This document shows, in pieces, positions 10,617 to 23,200 of a stretch of 64,000 bases of DNA. Every line of letters begins with the position of its first letter. Positions within the stretch are counted from its first letter, which is position 1. The position numbers were made by a program, and so were the translations under genes. The notes below the pieces were generated by a model that was given only the letters and a program-made list of their open reading frames with translations, did no database searches and was not told where the DNA came from. The stretch is from NCBI GenBank assembly GCA_000818945.1, contig KN805370.1:625578-689577 (forward strand), in the 5' to 3' direction. The DNA comes from Schizochytrium sp. CCTCC M209059. Its lineage: Eukaryota; Sar; Bigyra; Thraustochytrida; Thraustochytriidae.

Positions 10617-12470
10617 ATGCGCGCAATGAGAATTGGAGTGCCGACCGTCGATGTGCACGAGCTCTTGGCCAAACTTGACGCTGCAGGTACTTCAGCATCG
10701 TCACAAATTAATAACTCTTGTCGATCGGAGAATCATGAATCAAATGGGAATAACATCGAAGCTCCAGTGTCAGTGTCAGCGCAACGAAGATCGAAAAAGC
10801 TCACAAAGAAGAAGCTCAAGTCGAAGAAAGCAAAAGACAAAAGTAATGGCAACTTACCTCGCGACCAAGACAATGTTACACCCAGTGCTCGTACACAGAA
10901 TATTGAGAGTACACTTCCTCCCCATGTCGAGGGCACACTCTCGTTTGATGACATGAGCACAAACAGACGCACGTCGAGACAAAGCAGTGGCCTTGACGAA
11001 ACCACCGCTGCAAACAAGGACCAGTTCGCAGCTGTTGACTGGAAAATCTGGCTTGAAAGCAATTGGATGCGTGGATATCTTGGCAAAATGCCAGGATGTC
11101 CTGATGCAGGCAGCGTATCTGACGAGGATAGCACCATTCGTGCAATGAAAAACGAAAAGAACTACCTTTTGAAACTCGTCGCGCGGTCGCTAGACACTCC
11201 AATCTCTGTGAAATGTAGATTGCTGGTCGTCAGAGGGGAATCGCAAGAGTGCGCCACACGAATCATGAAAGCTTCTCCCACAAGAATTGGCAAAACACTC
11301 GAGTGCAACTTCATCTCGCGGATCCTCAGCGAAATGTGTACGCATGAGGCAACAGCAGTGGAATGCCAGAGTTTGTCTGACGAACTCTGGCATCATAACG
11401 CATATCAAATCACACGAGCTGGGAAGACAGAACCTGTTCCCATAAATAGCGATGGCTGGGCACTCTGCGGAGATCTTAGCCCTGGCAAAAGCTTGGAATG
11501 TATTCTGCAGCTTCGGCCCATGACCTGGCCCAATTCTCGCGAGATAAATCTGGCACTTTGCTTTGCTACGGGTCCGGTTCACCATAGAAATATCATTGTA
11601 TCCCCAACGTTTAGTCCTGCTGCAGGTACATCAAGCGAGATGAATTCACGTACGACCACAATTGACTCTGCCAGAGTGGAACCAACAAGCACTTCGGAAA
11701 TCATATCACACGTGCAAAAGGCCAGTATTCACCCAAACCAGGAGGCCACAGAGATTGGCTGCACATACGGACTTTCTCGTCGTCAACGTGAAACATCCAC
11801 ACGGTCAACTCAAGCCACACCACCACCACCAGTGTCTCAGGAAGTATCGGAAGAGGCTATGAAAGGGGAAGAAGAACCTCAACGCACAAGTCCTCTCGCT
11901 GAAGCAACGCATCCTCGACGACGCAAACGCATTTCCAAAAATAATGATGCAAGAGGCTTTCATCGGGAAGTCATCCAGCCGCCTCCCGGGCACGGAGCTT
12001 GCTCAAGAGGATCTGCGCGGGACCATCATCCGGGGGAGGCAGCTGCAACGTCTCGGAAGAGAGATAGTGAAAACCCACTCGTGCAAGACGAGGAAAGCAT
12101 TTGTCAACGTCTTGAGCGTCAAAATCAGGTCCAAACCGTTTCGCTACAGCTTAGCAGGGCTCTCGAGCCACTTCGAAGCGCGAAACGGCTCGTTGATGCA
12201 CCAAATGAAACACATGTGCTCGGGGCAGCTGCGAGGGAGCTTCGCGACCGCTCTGCAGCACTGCGAGCTGCTGTTCTCACGCTAAAAGCTACTGAAGGTG
12301 GACGCGATAAACAGGCAAAGAGTGTGAACGCGGAGAACACCATTGATTTGACTGGCGTCGACAGTTTTGTCTGCAACGAGCTTCGGCGAAAGTTTGCCAA
12401 TGCGCAGACCGCAGTCGCGCTGCTTGCAGATGCATTTGGGGAAAACAAAACGACACCAGAAACACATTGA
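10617..12470 (+). CDS. unrecognised basic, partly disordered protein
   Basis: A single frame encodes about 617 residues from the ATG at 10617. The frame is open further upstream, but only from a TTG. I do not recognise a family. Visible features are a short N-terminal segment (VDVHELLAKLDAAG), a strongly basic patch of alternating Lys/Arg that could be a nuclear localisation signal, and a central region of normal composition with several Cys and Trp (about residues 140-330). Then come a Pro/Arg/Ser-rich linker and a C-terminal helical segment with alternating Leu/Arg heptad-like spacing (about 500-600). Base composition is lower in GC than the neighbours. It could be a nuclear or chromatin-associated protein, but that is a guess from the basic patch. 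Confidence 0.6.
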   Translation: MRAMRIGVPTVDVHELLAKLDAAGTSASSQINNSCRSENHESNGNNIEAPVSVSAQRRSKKLTKKKLKSKKAKDKSNGNLPRDQDNVTPSARTQNIESTLPPHVEGTLSFDDMSTNRRTSRQSSGLDETTAANKDQFAAVDWKIWLESNWMRGYLGKMPGCPDAGSVSDEDSTIRAMKNEKNYLLKLVARSLDTPISVKCRLLVVRGESQECATRIMKASPTRIGKTLECNFISRILSEMCTHEATAVECQSLSDELWHHNAYQITRAGKTEPVPINSDGWALCGDLSPGKSLECILQLRPMTWPNSREINLALCFATGPVHHRNIIVSPTFSPAAGTSSEMNSRTTTIDSARVEPTSTSEIISHVQKASIHPNQEATEIGCTYGLSRRQRETSTRSTQATPPPPVSQEVSEEAMKGEEEPQRTSPLAEATHPRRRKRISKNNDARGFHREVIQPPPGHGACSRGSARDHHPGEAAATSRKRDSENPLVQDEESICQRLERQNQVQTVSLQLSRALEPLRSAKRLVDAPNETHVLGAAARELRDRSAALRAAVLTLKATEGGRDKQAKSVNAENTIDLTGVDSFVCNELRRKFANAQTAVALLADAFGENKTTPETH

Positions 12471-12671
12471 CGCTTGCGATCAAAATTACCACTGAATTGA
12501 GTGGTGTTGACAGCTCTTCCTGAGACGAGCAAGCGAACGTAGATGACATGCTAATGCAAAGACAATATTCGCATTGTTTGCAAGCGCTCTCGTAAACAAG
12601 TAAAAGACTAGGACCTGATTGACGCTTACAGTTATTTGTTTACATTCAGCTCAGCGAAGCGCAAGACTTTC

Positions 12672-13319
12672 TTAAAGATTAATCGATCCTTCGAGAGGCG
12701 CAAGTACGCCCTCCAAGGCAAAGTTGGACCGCCAATCCTCGTCATTGTCAAGAGGACGTCGCTGTTGACGAGGCACTCGTTGCGGCCGGGGTCGCACGCG
12801 CCGTATAAAGGCATCTACGGGGACATTCTGTTTGTAGTTACCAAGCACTTGGGAGACCACGAGGGGCTGGCTGCCAGTGCAAGTTTGAGCTTGAGCTACT
12901 TGCGCTGAGGCCTCTCGAAGAACCTTGTCAGTGGCTCGCCAGCCCGTTGGGAGCGCAGGTTCGTGTGCACACTCGCGAGCCTCCGCGACGAAGATCTCGG
13001 GAAGGCTTAGCTTTACACCGAGAGGGGCTCTTTCGGATGAAAATCCTTCCATAGCAGCGTCGAGATTATCCTGTAAGGTGTCAATGTCGGCCTTGTTTGC
13101 CAGTGTTTCGACGCTTGTCGTTCGAACGGCATATAGGGTTTTCTCTTGCTCCAAAGTCATTTTGCGTCGAGCAGGTTGTGACATGCTGGCGTCGTCACCT
13201 TTACGTGTCGGAGTAGCTCCTGCAGCACCAAGACCTTTGCTACCTACGGGTTCGTCAATGCCTCTGAACGCTGCCGTCTTGCTCAACTCCTGGTAGGTTT
13301 CCTCCAGTGCGGCGTTCAT
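12672..13319 (-). CDS. unrecognised 215-residue protein
   Basis: A single frame from an ATG at 13319. I do not recognise it. The middle (about residues 54-90) is predicted helical with acidic and hydrophobic alternation. The last 50 residues are Arg/Pro/Gln-rich. It is convergent with the preceding plus-strand gene (200 bp apart) and upstream of the leishmanolysin-like gene on the same strand. The antisense frame at 12925-13296 is shorter and less balanced. An intron or extra 5' exon cannot be excluded. Confidence 0.5.
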   Translation of the reverse strand: MNAALEETYQELSKTAAFRGIDEPVGSKGLGAAGATPTRKGDDASMSQPARRKMTLEQEKTLYAVRTTSVETLANKADIDTLQDNLDAAMEGFSSERAPLGVKLSLPEIFVAEARECAHEPALPTGWRATDKVLREASAQVAQAQTCTGSQPLVVSQVLGNYKQNVPVDAFIRRVRPRPQRVPRQQRRPLDNDEDWRSNFALEGVLAPLEGSINL

Positions 13320-13729
13320 AGGAAATACAGTCTCTTTCTGTGTCTGTTTACCAAAATCAGCAAGTCAATATTCCTGTGCCGCCACGCAACGAGATGGTGA
13401 CCTCGAAGATCTGCTTGCCTTCGTCTCCGAATCTTGCTCACTCACGAGGCTGCTCTCATGCTCGCCTGTTCATCACTCGATGCACATGCCTCTGTCAAGA
13501 AATATGTCCCAGCTGCGCGCGGCGAAACGGGGGTTCTCGGAATAGAGTGCACACCTTACGTTCTCAAAAGGAAAAATTTGGTGACTTATTGTGTTGTTGT
13601 ACGTAATGAAACGACTTTCTGGGATCTATTTGACATCTGCGTCAATGGACGACAGATATAGATAGATCCAAGCCTAGAAGCCTCGGGGTTGCATAGAGAG
13701 GCATAGGTGAATTCTTGGCTTTGCCACAT
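13320..13729. other. intergenic, small unassigned frame
   Basis: A plus-strand frame at 13434-13661 has balanced composition and a stop just before a GATAGATAGAT element, but it has no ATG start and no family resemblance. It might be a terminal exon of a small gene or chance. I see no other gene. Confidence 0.3.
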
Positions 13730-14872
13730 TTAGTGCAGGCGTACAGCCGAAGCGTGCTCCTCCGCCGGCGAAGCGCGCTCAAGATCCTTGATGTTGTCCG
13801 GCTCCGACGGGTTCGACTGCGTCTCAATGTTGACCAGAGAGCGCGACTTGCAGTACCAAGCGCTGCCGAGAGCAACCGTGGTGCAGAAAAAGATGACGGC
13901 AAGGACCGTCGTGGCAATCTCCCATCCAGACGACTTGTTCGCAACAGAGGCAGACACGACAGTAAAATCGACAACCGCGTACTTAACCGCGCCGTCGCTG
14001 AAGATAGGCACACTGGCGCTGACGTCAATGGGCTCAAAGTCCGAGTACAGATCGATAAGGTACGTGGGCGCGTTGCTGTTAGTCGTAGTGCTGCTCGTCG
14101 AGTCGGTGCTCAGCTCAAATTCGTCCGAGTTCTGCGGCCACACCTTGTAGCCGAGATCGCGAAGAGACGACACGGTCAGGGTGGAGAGCGGCTGGTCGTG
14201 ACCATACTGCGTTCCGGTCATCAGCTCGTCCTCAAAAACGGACTGAGACCAGTGGTAGATGGAGCTGCTGTTCACATCGAGCGGCACACTCGCGCCGGCA
14301 TCTCCTCCGACGAGCTGGTAGCCCCAGATACCCTTGGAGCCGGTGTACGTCTTGGAGTCGGCATCAACAAGACCAAAGGCGTCCCAGAGCGAGCCGACAC
14401 CCAGCACATGACCAATCTCGTGCTCGATAATCTCCTCAAAGTGATAGTGGTCGAGCATCTTGACGGTCCTGCTGCTGTCCGAGTTGACCGTGATCACACC
14501 TACGCGCGTGAAGTAGGTGTCATCCGATTCAGCAAAGATGCACGGCTTGGCAGTGATAAAAGACGCGTCTTCGCCGTTGGCGATGACCTGCACAAGAATG
14601 AGAAGGTTGTCGACACTGTCTCCGGAGGCAAAGGTGTAGTCGATGCCGCAGTAGTCGGAGAGACTCGTCTTCTCCTCAAAGGTGATGGCGTCGTGCTCGG
14701 TGCGGATAACGTTGCTCCAGTTGGTGGCGGCGTTGGTGATGGCCGTCTCAATACGATCTTCATAGTCCGAAAGCGTGTTGGACACGAGCTCAATCTCGAT
14801 AAAGCCCGCGGTAGCCTGCGACACGAGGAGAGCCAGAGCTGCCACCATGGCGGGCATCATTCGGGGCGCCAT
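13730..14872 (-). CDS. leishmanolysin-like zinc metalloprotease with C-terminal membrane anchor
   Basis: The protein has 380 residues, starting at the ATG that opens a clean signal peptide (MAPRMMPAMVAALALLVSQATA). The frame extends 38 codons further upstream, but that part is highly charged and not signal-like. The zinc site is HEIGH at 151-155 followed by VLGVGSLW. The likely third ligand is H207 in YHWSQSVF, just before ELMTG. This ELMTG block and the later LRDLGY strand are typical of leishmanolysin-type (M8-like) and related secreted peptidases. A single hydrophobic segment at about 316-338 is followed by a short cytosolic tail, so the catalytic domain should sit outside the cell or in the lumen. 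Substrate is unknown. Confidence 0.85.
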   Translation of the reverse strand: MAPRMMPAMVAALALLVSQATAGFIEIELVSNTLSDYEDRIETAITNAATNWSNVIRTEHDAITFEEKTSLSDYCGIDYTFASGDSVDNLLILVQVIANGEDASFITAKPCIFAESDDTYFTRVGVITVNSDSSRTVKMLDHYHFEEIIEHEIGHVLGVGSLWDAFGLVDADSKTYTGSKGIWGYQLVGGDAGASVPLDVNSSSIYHWSQSVFEDELMTGTQYGHDQPLSTLTVSSLRDLGYKVWPQNSDEFELSTDSTSSTTTNSNAPTYLIDLYSDFEPIDVSASVPIFSDGAVKYAVVDFTVVSASVANKSSGWEIATTVLAVIFFCTTVALGSAWYCKSRSLVNIETQSNPSEPDNIKDLERASPAEEHASAVRLH

Positions 14873-17283
14873 CTTTTCTTCTCTTTTGCTAGGCTTCTTT
14901 CTTTCCCTTGTTCTTTGGTTTGGGGTTTCGGGTTTGCTTTTGTTTCTGGTTTTGTCTTTCGCGTTTACTCCACGCGGCCAAGACACTCATGTCTGTGCAA
15001 GCTTCAGTAGATATATCAAAGCAGGCGCACGCGTCTTGCAGCTGCGTCCTTGCGCGCCGAGCCCGCGAAGATATACCAGAGCTCGTCACGACGCCTTCCC
15101 CTCGTGACTCTCTGTCACTCTTCCAGACTCACGGTCAGTTACAAATGCGGTGATTCGGCGCTCGACCGGGAAGAACGCTCGATCGTACCGACACTGCCTG
15201 TCCCCAGTGCACCATTATGTAGTCCATGTAGTGTGGTATAATTTGAGCAGCGTGATGCAGCGTAGTGCAGTGCAGCTCAGGGAAGCCACGCGCCACGCGT
15301 TCGTCCTGTCGCTCGAGGAAGCAAGTGTGCGGGCCTCGGTCGGGCCGTGGATCCACCGTTGAGACAAGTACAGGCCGGCGAAGGACTGGACTCTCTCTGG
15401 CCCGTTTCTTGCGGCTCGCATCGGCGTCAGACGGCTTCACACCGTCGCTACGCCGTCGCTACGCCGTCGTCATCGTCGTTGTCGTCGTCGTCTGCTTTGT
15501 CGTTTTCTCTCAGTTGATTGATCGCTTCGTAACGTCTGCATCGCTCTGGCTCAGCGCGCTGAGGCGGTAATGGGTGGCCAGCCACCTTTACCGCGCGGAA
15601 ACAGTGACTCTCGCTGCGCCCGGGGGGCGGAGCGCTTCCTCAGCACGCAGGCCGGAGCACTGCGGGTCCTCCGCGACCGTGCCGGGCGCGACTGTGGGGC
15701 TGGGCGGGACCAAGCGCACGTGGCCGCACGTGGGAGCGCGTGCACCAACAACCGCTGCGGCAGCTGCCACTGCAGGCTGCATTTGCGAGCGGCGCGCCTG
15801 CGGTTCGGAGGCGCAGGTTTGAGGCAAGGCGCGAGAAGGAGATCCAATGCGGCTGTGGGCGTTGCACCGGCGGCTCTGAGGTATGTGTTAGTGCCGCGGG
15901 ATGTTTTTTTTTCCGCGGGATGCGGCGAGGCATGGCGCACGTGAGAGAGTCGGCCATAGGCCGGGCATTTTGGCGGCTGCTCGCTCGTAGAGGCTGGTTC
16001 GCGGCTGGTAGGCGCACGTCCAGGTGATGGATGCGCATGCGTGCAGACAGAGAGTCATAACACCGACAGAGATTGTCCAATGCAGCTTTTCGAGAACGCG
16101 CGCTTTGCGAGGGAGGAAGACGGCGTCGAGGTGCGTTCAGATAAGCGAGAGCATACGAGTAAAGAGCTGCAGCATGCCGTCGCATCAATTCAGTCTCCAA
16201 GGCGGTTGCATGATAGGCGTCTAAGCGACGTGAAAAATATTTAATAAAAAAAGATGTTGCGCATTTCTTGTACGTGCGCCTGCTCGAGCAGTTGTTTGGT
16301 TGGTTGCCTCGTCATCCGAGTCGCGAGAGAAAATCTGTTCTTTTGGGCTCGAATCTCTCAGCACTTCCTGCTACTAGCAGTGCCGCCGGGCAATCTTAAA
16401 TTAATGTGGGACGTGTGGCGCTCGGCGAGGCACAAGGCATTGGCATCATCCCGCCATGGCCTAGTGAAGATGGTAAAGATGGAATTTTTCGAGCTCTCAT
16501 CACGCCAAAGTCGTGGCGACAGCGAGACGTTGACAAGCCAAGTTTTGGGTGCGATGGTGCTGAAGTCGAGAAGATCAACGACTGGCCCAAACTCGACTCG
16601 AATCGGCACGAATTGAGTTGCTTCTGCAATGCCCGACTTTACAGGACTTACATTGCAAAACTTGATATTCTTTGACTATGCGTAGTTTCGCTGGATGAAA
16701 ATATTGACAAAAGAAGTAACTGCGGTCATCAAGCTAGTGTGAAAGGTACCTCGCTTAATTTCTAATTCAAACACCCGAGGGCGTAAATATTAATTGCAGG
16801 CAAAGCAAGGAGGTAGGCCTGTTCGAAGATCGGCAGTTGTATCTTGGAGACGCACTCGCAGTCAGCACGCGCGCGAGAGAGAGTGAGTGGGAGAGCAAGT
16901 AAGATAGGGAGAGAGCTACAAGTCTTATAGGAATAAAAGAAGTCTGCTAACGAAATCAGCAAGCAAATTGAAAGCTGCCTCGAAACGGCGGAGAGCGAAA
17001 GAACGAGGATTGGTCTGAATCCTGACGGGAAGATTTTTGCCTTAAAATTGCTTGGCAATCCAATCTTCCGCAACGCCGCACCCTTGTTTCCGTCGTTGTT
17101 CGGCAAAGGAGAGCTTTTCCTTTACAAAAATACTAAAATGAAATAATCATCAACTGACCGCGCAACTTCATGATCGCCAATTATTTTTTAAAAGTTCATC
17201 TCTCCAAGTCTGATCAGAGTCTGCAAAACTTCTCATACTCAATACAATAACATTGGTCCAGGCCTAGGCCTAGATGATCATGA
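14873..17283. other. unassigned 2.4 kb intergenic stretch
   Basis: 15550-16030 is very GC-rich and has overlapping open frames on both strands, none with a recognisable domain. A Cys-rich plus-strand segment near 15745-15790 and another near 15845-15885 are in different frames, so I do not call a gene. At 16081-16224 a plus-strand frame of 47 codons ends at a stop and is followed by an AATAAA element at about 16241-16246, which could be a terminal exon. 16250-17283 is AT-richer with no recognisable product. Confidence 0.4.
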
Positions 17284-20200
17284 TCACGACTGTCGAGAGG
17301 ATGAAGATGACGAATCATCTGAGGCTAACTGCTCCGCCCAGTTCATGAGTTTGGCAAGATGGTCCGTATCTGGGCAAGTCGGGTCCGCGGTGCGCTTCGC
17401 GACCTCGTCGCGCAGATTCATCCCGTTCCGGTCAAAGAGAACATACCTCAACTCGGGAAGACCACCGACGCAGCGACCTAGTTCCTCGGTAAGTGAAATC
17501 GCGACACGGCGCACCTCCGAGTCGCGGTCATCCCAGAACGCAAGAAGAAGCTTGAAGGCGTTTCGAATAAGCTTCCTGGCAACCGCCGTACTGCAGCGCG
17601 GGAGAAGTCGCACAAAGGTTTCCAAAAGCTCCACTTTTGCTCGATGCAGATTATCCTCGACGTTCGAGTCAGGTCTTGATTGCTGCAGAGCCTCGTGCAC
17701 ACCTGCAACGTTCTCGTCAAGGAACGTCTGGAATTCACTCTTGCGGCGCGAGCTACTGGACAACCCAACAATGGCGTGACTCGTGATCGAGCGCAGCTCT
17801 CGATGTTCGCTTTTGCTGAGCTGCTGAAGAAGCCAACGGAGGCCTTCCGCAACATCATCGTCGTTCAAGGTATTTGCGCGATTGTACACCACCCCCAAAG
17901 CATCAAGAAGAATACCTTGCAGCTTGGCCATGACCCACAAGTGGGAGCTTAAGCGCTTGATCTGTCGCTGCAGAGCCTCTCGCCTAGAAGTTATAATCTT
18001 GTGTTGCTTTTCTGTTCCAAGCTGCGCCAAGAGATTGGCGCGTTGCTTCTCGAGAGAATCAAACTCTGATTCGCTAACAACGGGCAAATGAAGCTTTTCA
18101 GATCCTAGCAAACTTCCGAGGTTCATTTTAGCGGATGCCAGCAAACGCGAGTCTCGAGCAATTTCTTCGCATTGAGCGAAAAGATTGTGCATGAGAGGGA
18201 GGATGTCTGTCCAATTTGCCGGCAGTGCGTCGCACGCAAACAAGACATTAGCGTTTACTGTGAAGCTGTGCAGCAGCTGGTCCATCTCAAGCTCTCCGTA
18301 CCCGAGATACTCGCTTATGAGGTCATCTGAAGAAATGCTGGCAAGATGTTCTTTGCACCGCTCAACGAGCCGCTCTCCTGTTTTGATGTCACTTCGAATA
18401 GCGTCGAGAAGTCGCTCACCCACCTCGGTGTGCCTTGAGGCAAGAATCTGCGCAAGCCGTCCGAGCTCGCACGAAAGCAAGCCTCGAAAAGCTGATTCCT
18501 GCAAACCAAAAGCGTTGGATGTCCCCTCAGCGCGTAACGATGTCTTGCTCTCACCAGGGGATGTTGGGATCTCGCGTGAGCCTTTGGAAGCAGCCGCTGG
18601 CGCCGTGAGACCGTACTGCGCTAGGTAGTGTAGATACGTTGGGTCGGCCTGCAAAAAATTGAGGTTTAGAGGGTCGTCGTCTTCAAGTGCGCCCGAAAGC
18701 TTGCCGCCTCGTGGAAATTTTGCAAGTGTTTCTGAAGCGTTTGCATGACTTGGCTGTTGATCATCTGAACTGCCAGACATCTCACGTCCTTCGGATCGTA
18801 GAGGACCCTCATCAGCGTGGCGTCTGCGCAGGGCAGTTGACTTTTCAAGTTCGAGATCGTTTGCGAGCTGCCGGACCTCCTGCACAAAGGTCTCATCACG
18901 AAGCATAAATTCGGGGGGCTCGCACAGTATGCTTTGGACAGCAAGGCGACGAATTTTATCGCTCGGATCGCACAACGCGCGAATTAGATTAGGGAGAACC
19001 ATTGTTGGCCCCATGCGTTTTCCTGCGATGCTCAGCAGAGTAAAGGAGCGCTGGCGCTTATTTACCTCGCACGAAACAAGGCCGCTCTCAACATGCTCCA
19101 CGAGCGAAGTGACCAACGGATGGTCATTGGCAAAGGTTGCAAAAACACGCGAGAGCTGCTCTTGCGAGACTTGGTGGATTCCTGCGTCCGAGTTGCTTTC
19201 AAGCATGTCGAGAATACTACGGACTGTTATGGAAAGCTCTTGCTCGCTTGCCAGGAGAGCGGTTTGCGCCACAAGCTCTAGCGCTGCGCGACGCTCCTCG
19301 ATCGGACTACTGCTCGACTGAATGCTCCGCAAAAGAAGACCGGTTAAAGCTTTGGCGTCGGCACTAGGAATGAGTTCTGCGAGTTCCGGTTTAGCTTGCT
19401 GTTTGCTCTCGGCCACTACTGACCCTATTTCATTTCTTTCCCCGAGACTTGTCTCAAAGATGCGAAAGATCTGTTGCAAAAGTGTGAGATGACCAAGACC
19501 AAGCTCATGCAGCTGGCAAAGATTTCCAACCACGAAAGGTAGAACCTTGGCAGGAGCGTGCGTTCCAATGAGTCGTAGCGCCATTGCGCTGGCTTTTCTT
19601 TGTGGTCGATCAATGTGCACATCTAGCTCTTGACTGGCGCTCGAGTCGAGCAAAAGCGCTGCCAGCATGCCTCGCAAGCGGTTTGACTTGATTTGGGGCT
19701 CACCAGCATATTCGGCCTCCTCCAGATCGAAAACGCGGATACCGAGCTCTCCGAGAAGAAGAATAGCGCAAAGACTTGAGTGAGTATCTTGCACAAACTG
19801 GAAAAAGTGGTACTGCACAAGGTCAACCTGTGCTGGGATGAGATCCCCGCAAAATTGACGCAAAAGTAACTGAAGTGTGCATAGAAGGCCTTCCGATAAG
19901 CCGTCGTGACTTTTCACAGCAGCCTCCGTCCCGGTCCCGCTCGCAAGGGGGAGGCCGTCTTCTTCTCTGGCCGTCGACACCGCGCCGACTGGACCAGAAG
20001 CCACTGGTTCCGTGGGTACGTTGACGCCGCCGTCGTCGTCGTCGTCGTCGTCGTCGTCATCTCGTCGTCCGACGAAAACTGGAAGAAAGGGCGTCGAGCA
20101 CTTCAACAATGTAGTCTCCATCAGATCGCTTTCTGACAAACTTGCAAAGAGAACATCATCGTCCCCGACAAAGTCATCCTCCTCGGGTCCCCAACTTGAA

Positions 20201-23200
20201 CGTCTCTCCTCGAGGCTTGATTGTTGCTGTGAGAAGAATGATGGTCCAAGATCCATGAATAGCGGCATTACTACCCAACGAAGCGCGACGCTTGATTTCG
20301 AGCTAAGGAGCTCACTCAAACGAAGGATTGAATGTGCAGCCTCGATTCTGAAATCTCTCAGAGGATGGTGGATCACGTTCAATAAAATGTCAATGGCCTG
20401 AGCAGCCACAGAAACAGAGCGCAGACTGCCCAACGCTCGTAAGGACGCCTTGGTCAGAGTCTGAGCTTGCCGTTTGCCCACCTGCAGACTCGGGGTCTCC
20501 TCAATGCCATTGCTTAGCGCCGCAGACACATCAGCGAGATCATTTTTCTCTTTGGTCTCGTTCGCTTCGGATGCTTCAAATTGAGAGAGATCCGAACGTA
20601 AAAACTCAAAGGCAACTTGAGCGTCGTCTCGGGTTTGGCTCGTAAGCTCAAAGACAAGCGGGTATGCTCCAAGTGCAACGTTGACGAGATCTTGGCGGGA
20701 CGACGAAATCATGGCGTGCAGCGTATCGCGAAGAACAAAGGCAACAGGTGTTGCTTCGAGGGGCCGAGCTTTTAGTAAGACGTTGACGAGACCAATACAA
20801 GCCACGCGGACTTCGGTCTCCGTGGTTTCTCGAGTTGCAAGGTCAGTTGCACCTGCGAGGAAAAAACGAACCAACACACTCGCGAGACCTTCCACTTGAA
20901 ATGGGACGAGCCGCGTGAGAACTTGCAGTAACGATGACAGGAGCGCCGCGTTGCGGCGACCGCCAACTTGTCCTCCTGCTTCGTTGATCAGAGAAGCACG
21001 TGCTCCACCACTGCCTCTTGCACCATGTGCGCGCATCGCGCGGAACGCATCAATCACTAGACGCTGAAGCATCGCGGTTGGGACGCCACGATCCTTTTGA
21101 TGCAGGCACTTGGCATATGTCTCAACAGCCAGGAGACGCTCGTGCTCCACTCTCGTCTGCATGCAGTGTGTAAAAAGTGCACTAGCCCGAGCTTCGTCCT
21201 CGGCAGATCCAAGCTGCGCAAACATGAATGCAGCATAAAGTGACCAGTGGCCTGGTTGCGCCTCTGCCTGGAAGGCCGAAACGTTCGCATTCGCCCTGAA
21301 GAAGCTGTGCGAGAGAAATATCCGACGCGTGCTTGCGTGCTGTGGACGCTGAAGAGTGCGAACAAGAAGCGCATAGGGCCCAAGTCGATACTGCAACAGA
21401 GATCGACGGAGAGCAATTCTCAAGACCGCCGCAAAGTCGCGAATATCTCTTTGGTGCGGCTCGTCTTCAATCTTGATGAGCTCTTCCAAAGAGGTAGCTA
21501 GCGTCTGCGCGGCCACGGCGGATTGATCACCAGCGCACGTTAGCAACGTCGCGAGCGCGTACTCTCGAAGAGATGGTGTTGTCCAGAATCGTTTACACTC
21601 GCCAAACAGCGCATAAATGGCGAGACGCGTGCGCTGTGGACATTCAAAGGCCTTAGCGGCCAGAACGCGGCAAAGCGAACGAAGTCGTCGCTCTTCAAAA
21701 TATTCGTAGGGCAGAGCGGCCACCGTCTGAAGAATACGCTTCAGCAGACGCTCCTGCTGCGACGTTGCCAGGACCTGCCGGAAGACTGTATCGATGGCGC
21801 ACAATGAGCGGAAATAGACGTTCTCCGCGAGCGGCTGGGCTGGATCCCTTGACTGGAGAGATGCGCTTAGCGTAGGAGCCATGGCCTCAAATATTTCCAC
21901 CGCAAGCGTGCCCGTGCGCGAGTCCGCGCCACGAATGCCCATGAGAAGATTGTTTGCTACGAAGGGAATCGTGCGATGCAGCTTGCGCGCCCAGAGTAAG
22001 AGGACTTCCATGCGATGCAGTTGCTCTACTCTTGGAAGGTAGTGCAATCCGGCCGAGAGCTGAGCAAAGGGCTTTTCCAAAAAGCCTGCACAGAGAGGAA
22101 TGCCTCGCGACAGCACGGCACGAAGCTGTGCACGCTCCTCCTCAACACTGAAGGCTTTGCCTACTCGATCGTACACGGCAGTCTCCCAGGAACAGAGATC
22201 GGCGTGAAAGCGTCTTCGAATGCGCAACTCGCGAGCATCGTCGCCAGAGAGGCCGACTTGCTCTTTTTTCCTCCGTGAGCCTTGCGAAGAAGACGTCAAA
22301 TCGACTGCTAGCTTCAGACACTCGATGCTCAACGTTTGACACGGCTTGACATCAAGACTGGCACTGAGCAATAGGGGAAAGAGCATCGTATCTTGTGCAC
22401 GAATAAGGTCCGCCGGGAATGCCGAGAGCACAGCGTGTATGCAGAGAGTAGCTCCGTAGCGAACACCTGGCTGTGGCGCGAGTAAAAAGTTCTCCATATC
22501 GGCAAGGAAACCAGCAACAAGTTCTTTGGACCGGATCGTTTGCTCAAAGGCCTTCAAACAAAGCTCACAATGCATTGCAAAGTCGCCTTGAGTTACGGCT
22601 GGAAGGGCATTTGAGACCACAGCCACAAGCGCCTTGAAGATATCCGTCTCTCGTTCTGCTTTCACGAGCTCGACAGCCAAATGGTGCACACAGCCGCGTG
22701 CCGCAAGTTTTTCCTCGGGTAAAAGCTGTGTTTTGCTCACAATGCTACGAAGCACCCGAAAGAGTGCGTTGGGTGCCGGTGTGGATTTCCCGTACTTGAT
22801 GATCTCAATCATGCTAACAAGGACGACCGACTTTTCCAGACTTTCCACTTGCATGCTACGTAAACGAGCAGCACTGTCGGTGCCAACGGCACCTTGCATG
22901 ATATTGACTCCATTTTTCGAAGCTGCGTCCCCGTAAACCATGTGAAGTCGTGCAAGCGCCCCTGTCGCGTTAGTCTTGACCATGGTAGTTTCTGCGGAAG
23001 CGCAAGTGAAGAAAGAGCACATGATCGAGACGCTGAGCATTCGCATTTCCTCGCTTGGATGGACCAGCAAGGCCTCCAAAGGTGGCACAGCAAGGGTGCT
23101 GAGCTGAGCAAAGCACGGGGAGAGTATGTCGAAGGCCGTCTTCACACCAGCAAAAATCGTGGAGCCCATGTCCAGCGCTTGGGACGCACAGGAAAAGTGT

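Noticed and set aside
13715..15010. A 431-codon plus-strand frame opposite the leishmanolysin-like gene
   Set aside because: The minus strand has a signal peptide, zinc motif and membrane anchor in order; the plus-strand product has none.
15550..16030. Metallothionein-like Cys-rich peptide
   Set aside because: The two Cys clusters fall in different frames with no splice sites that join them cleanly, and the region is open on both strands.
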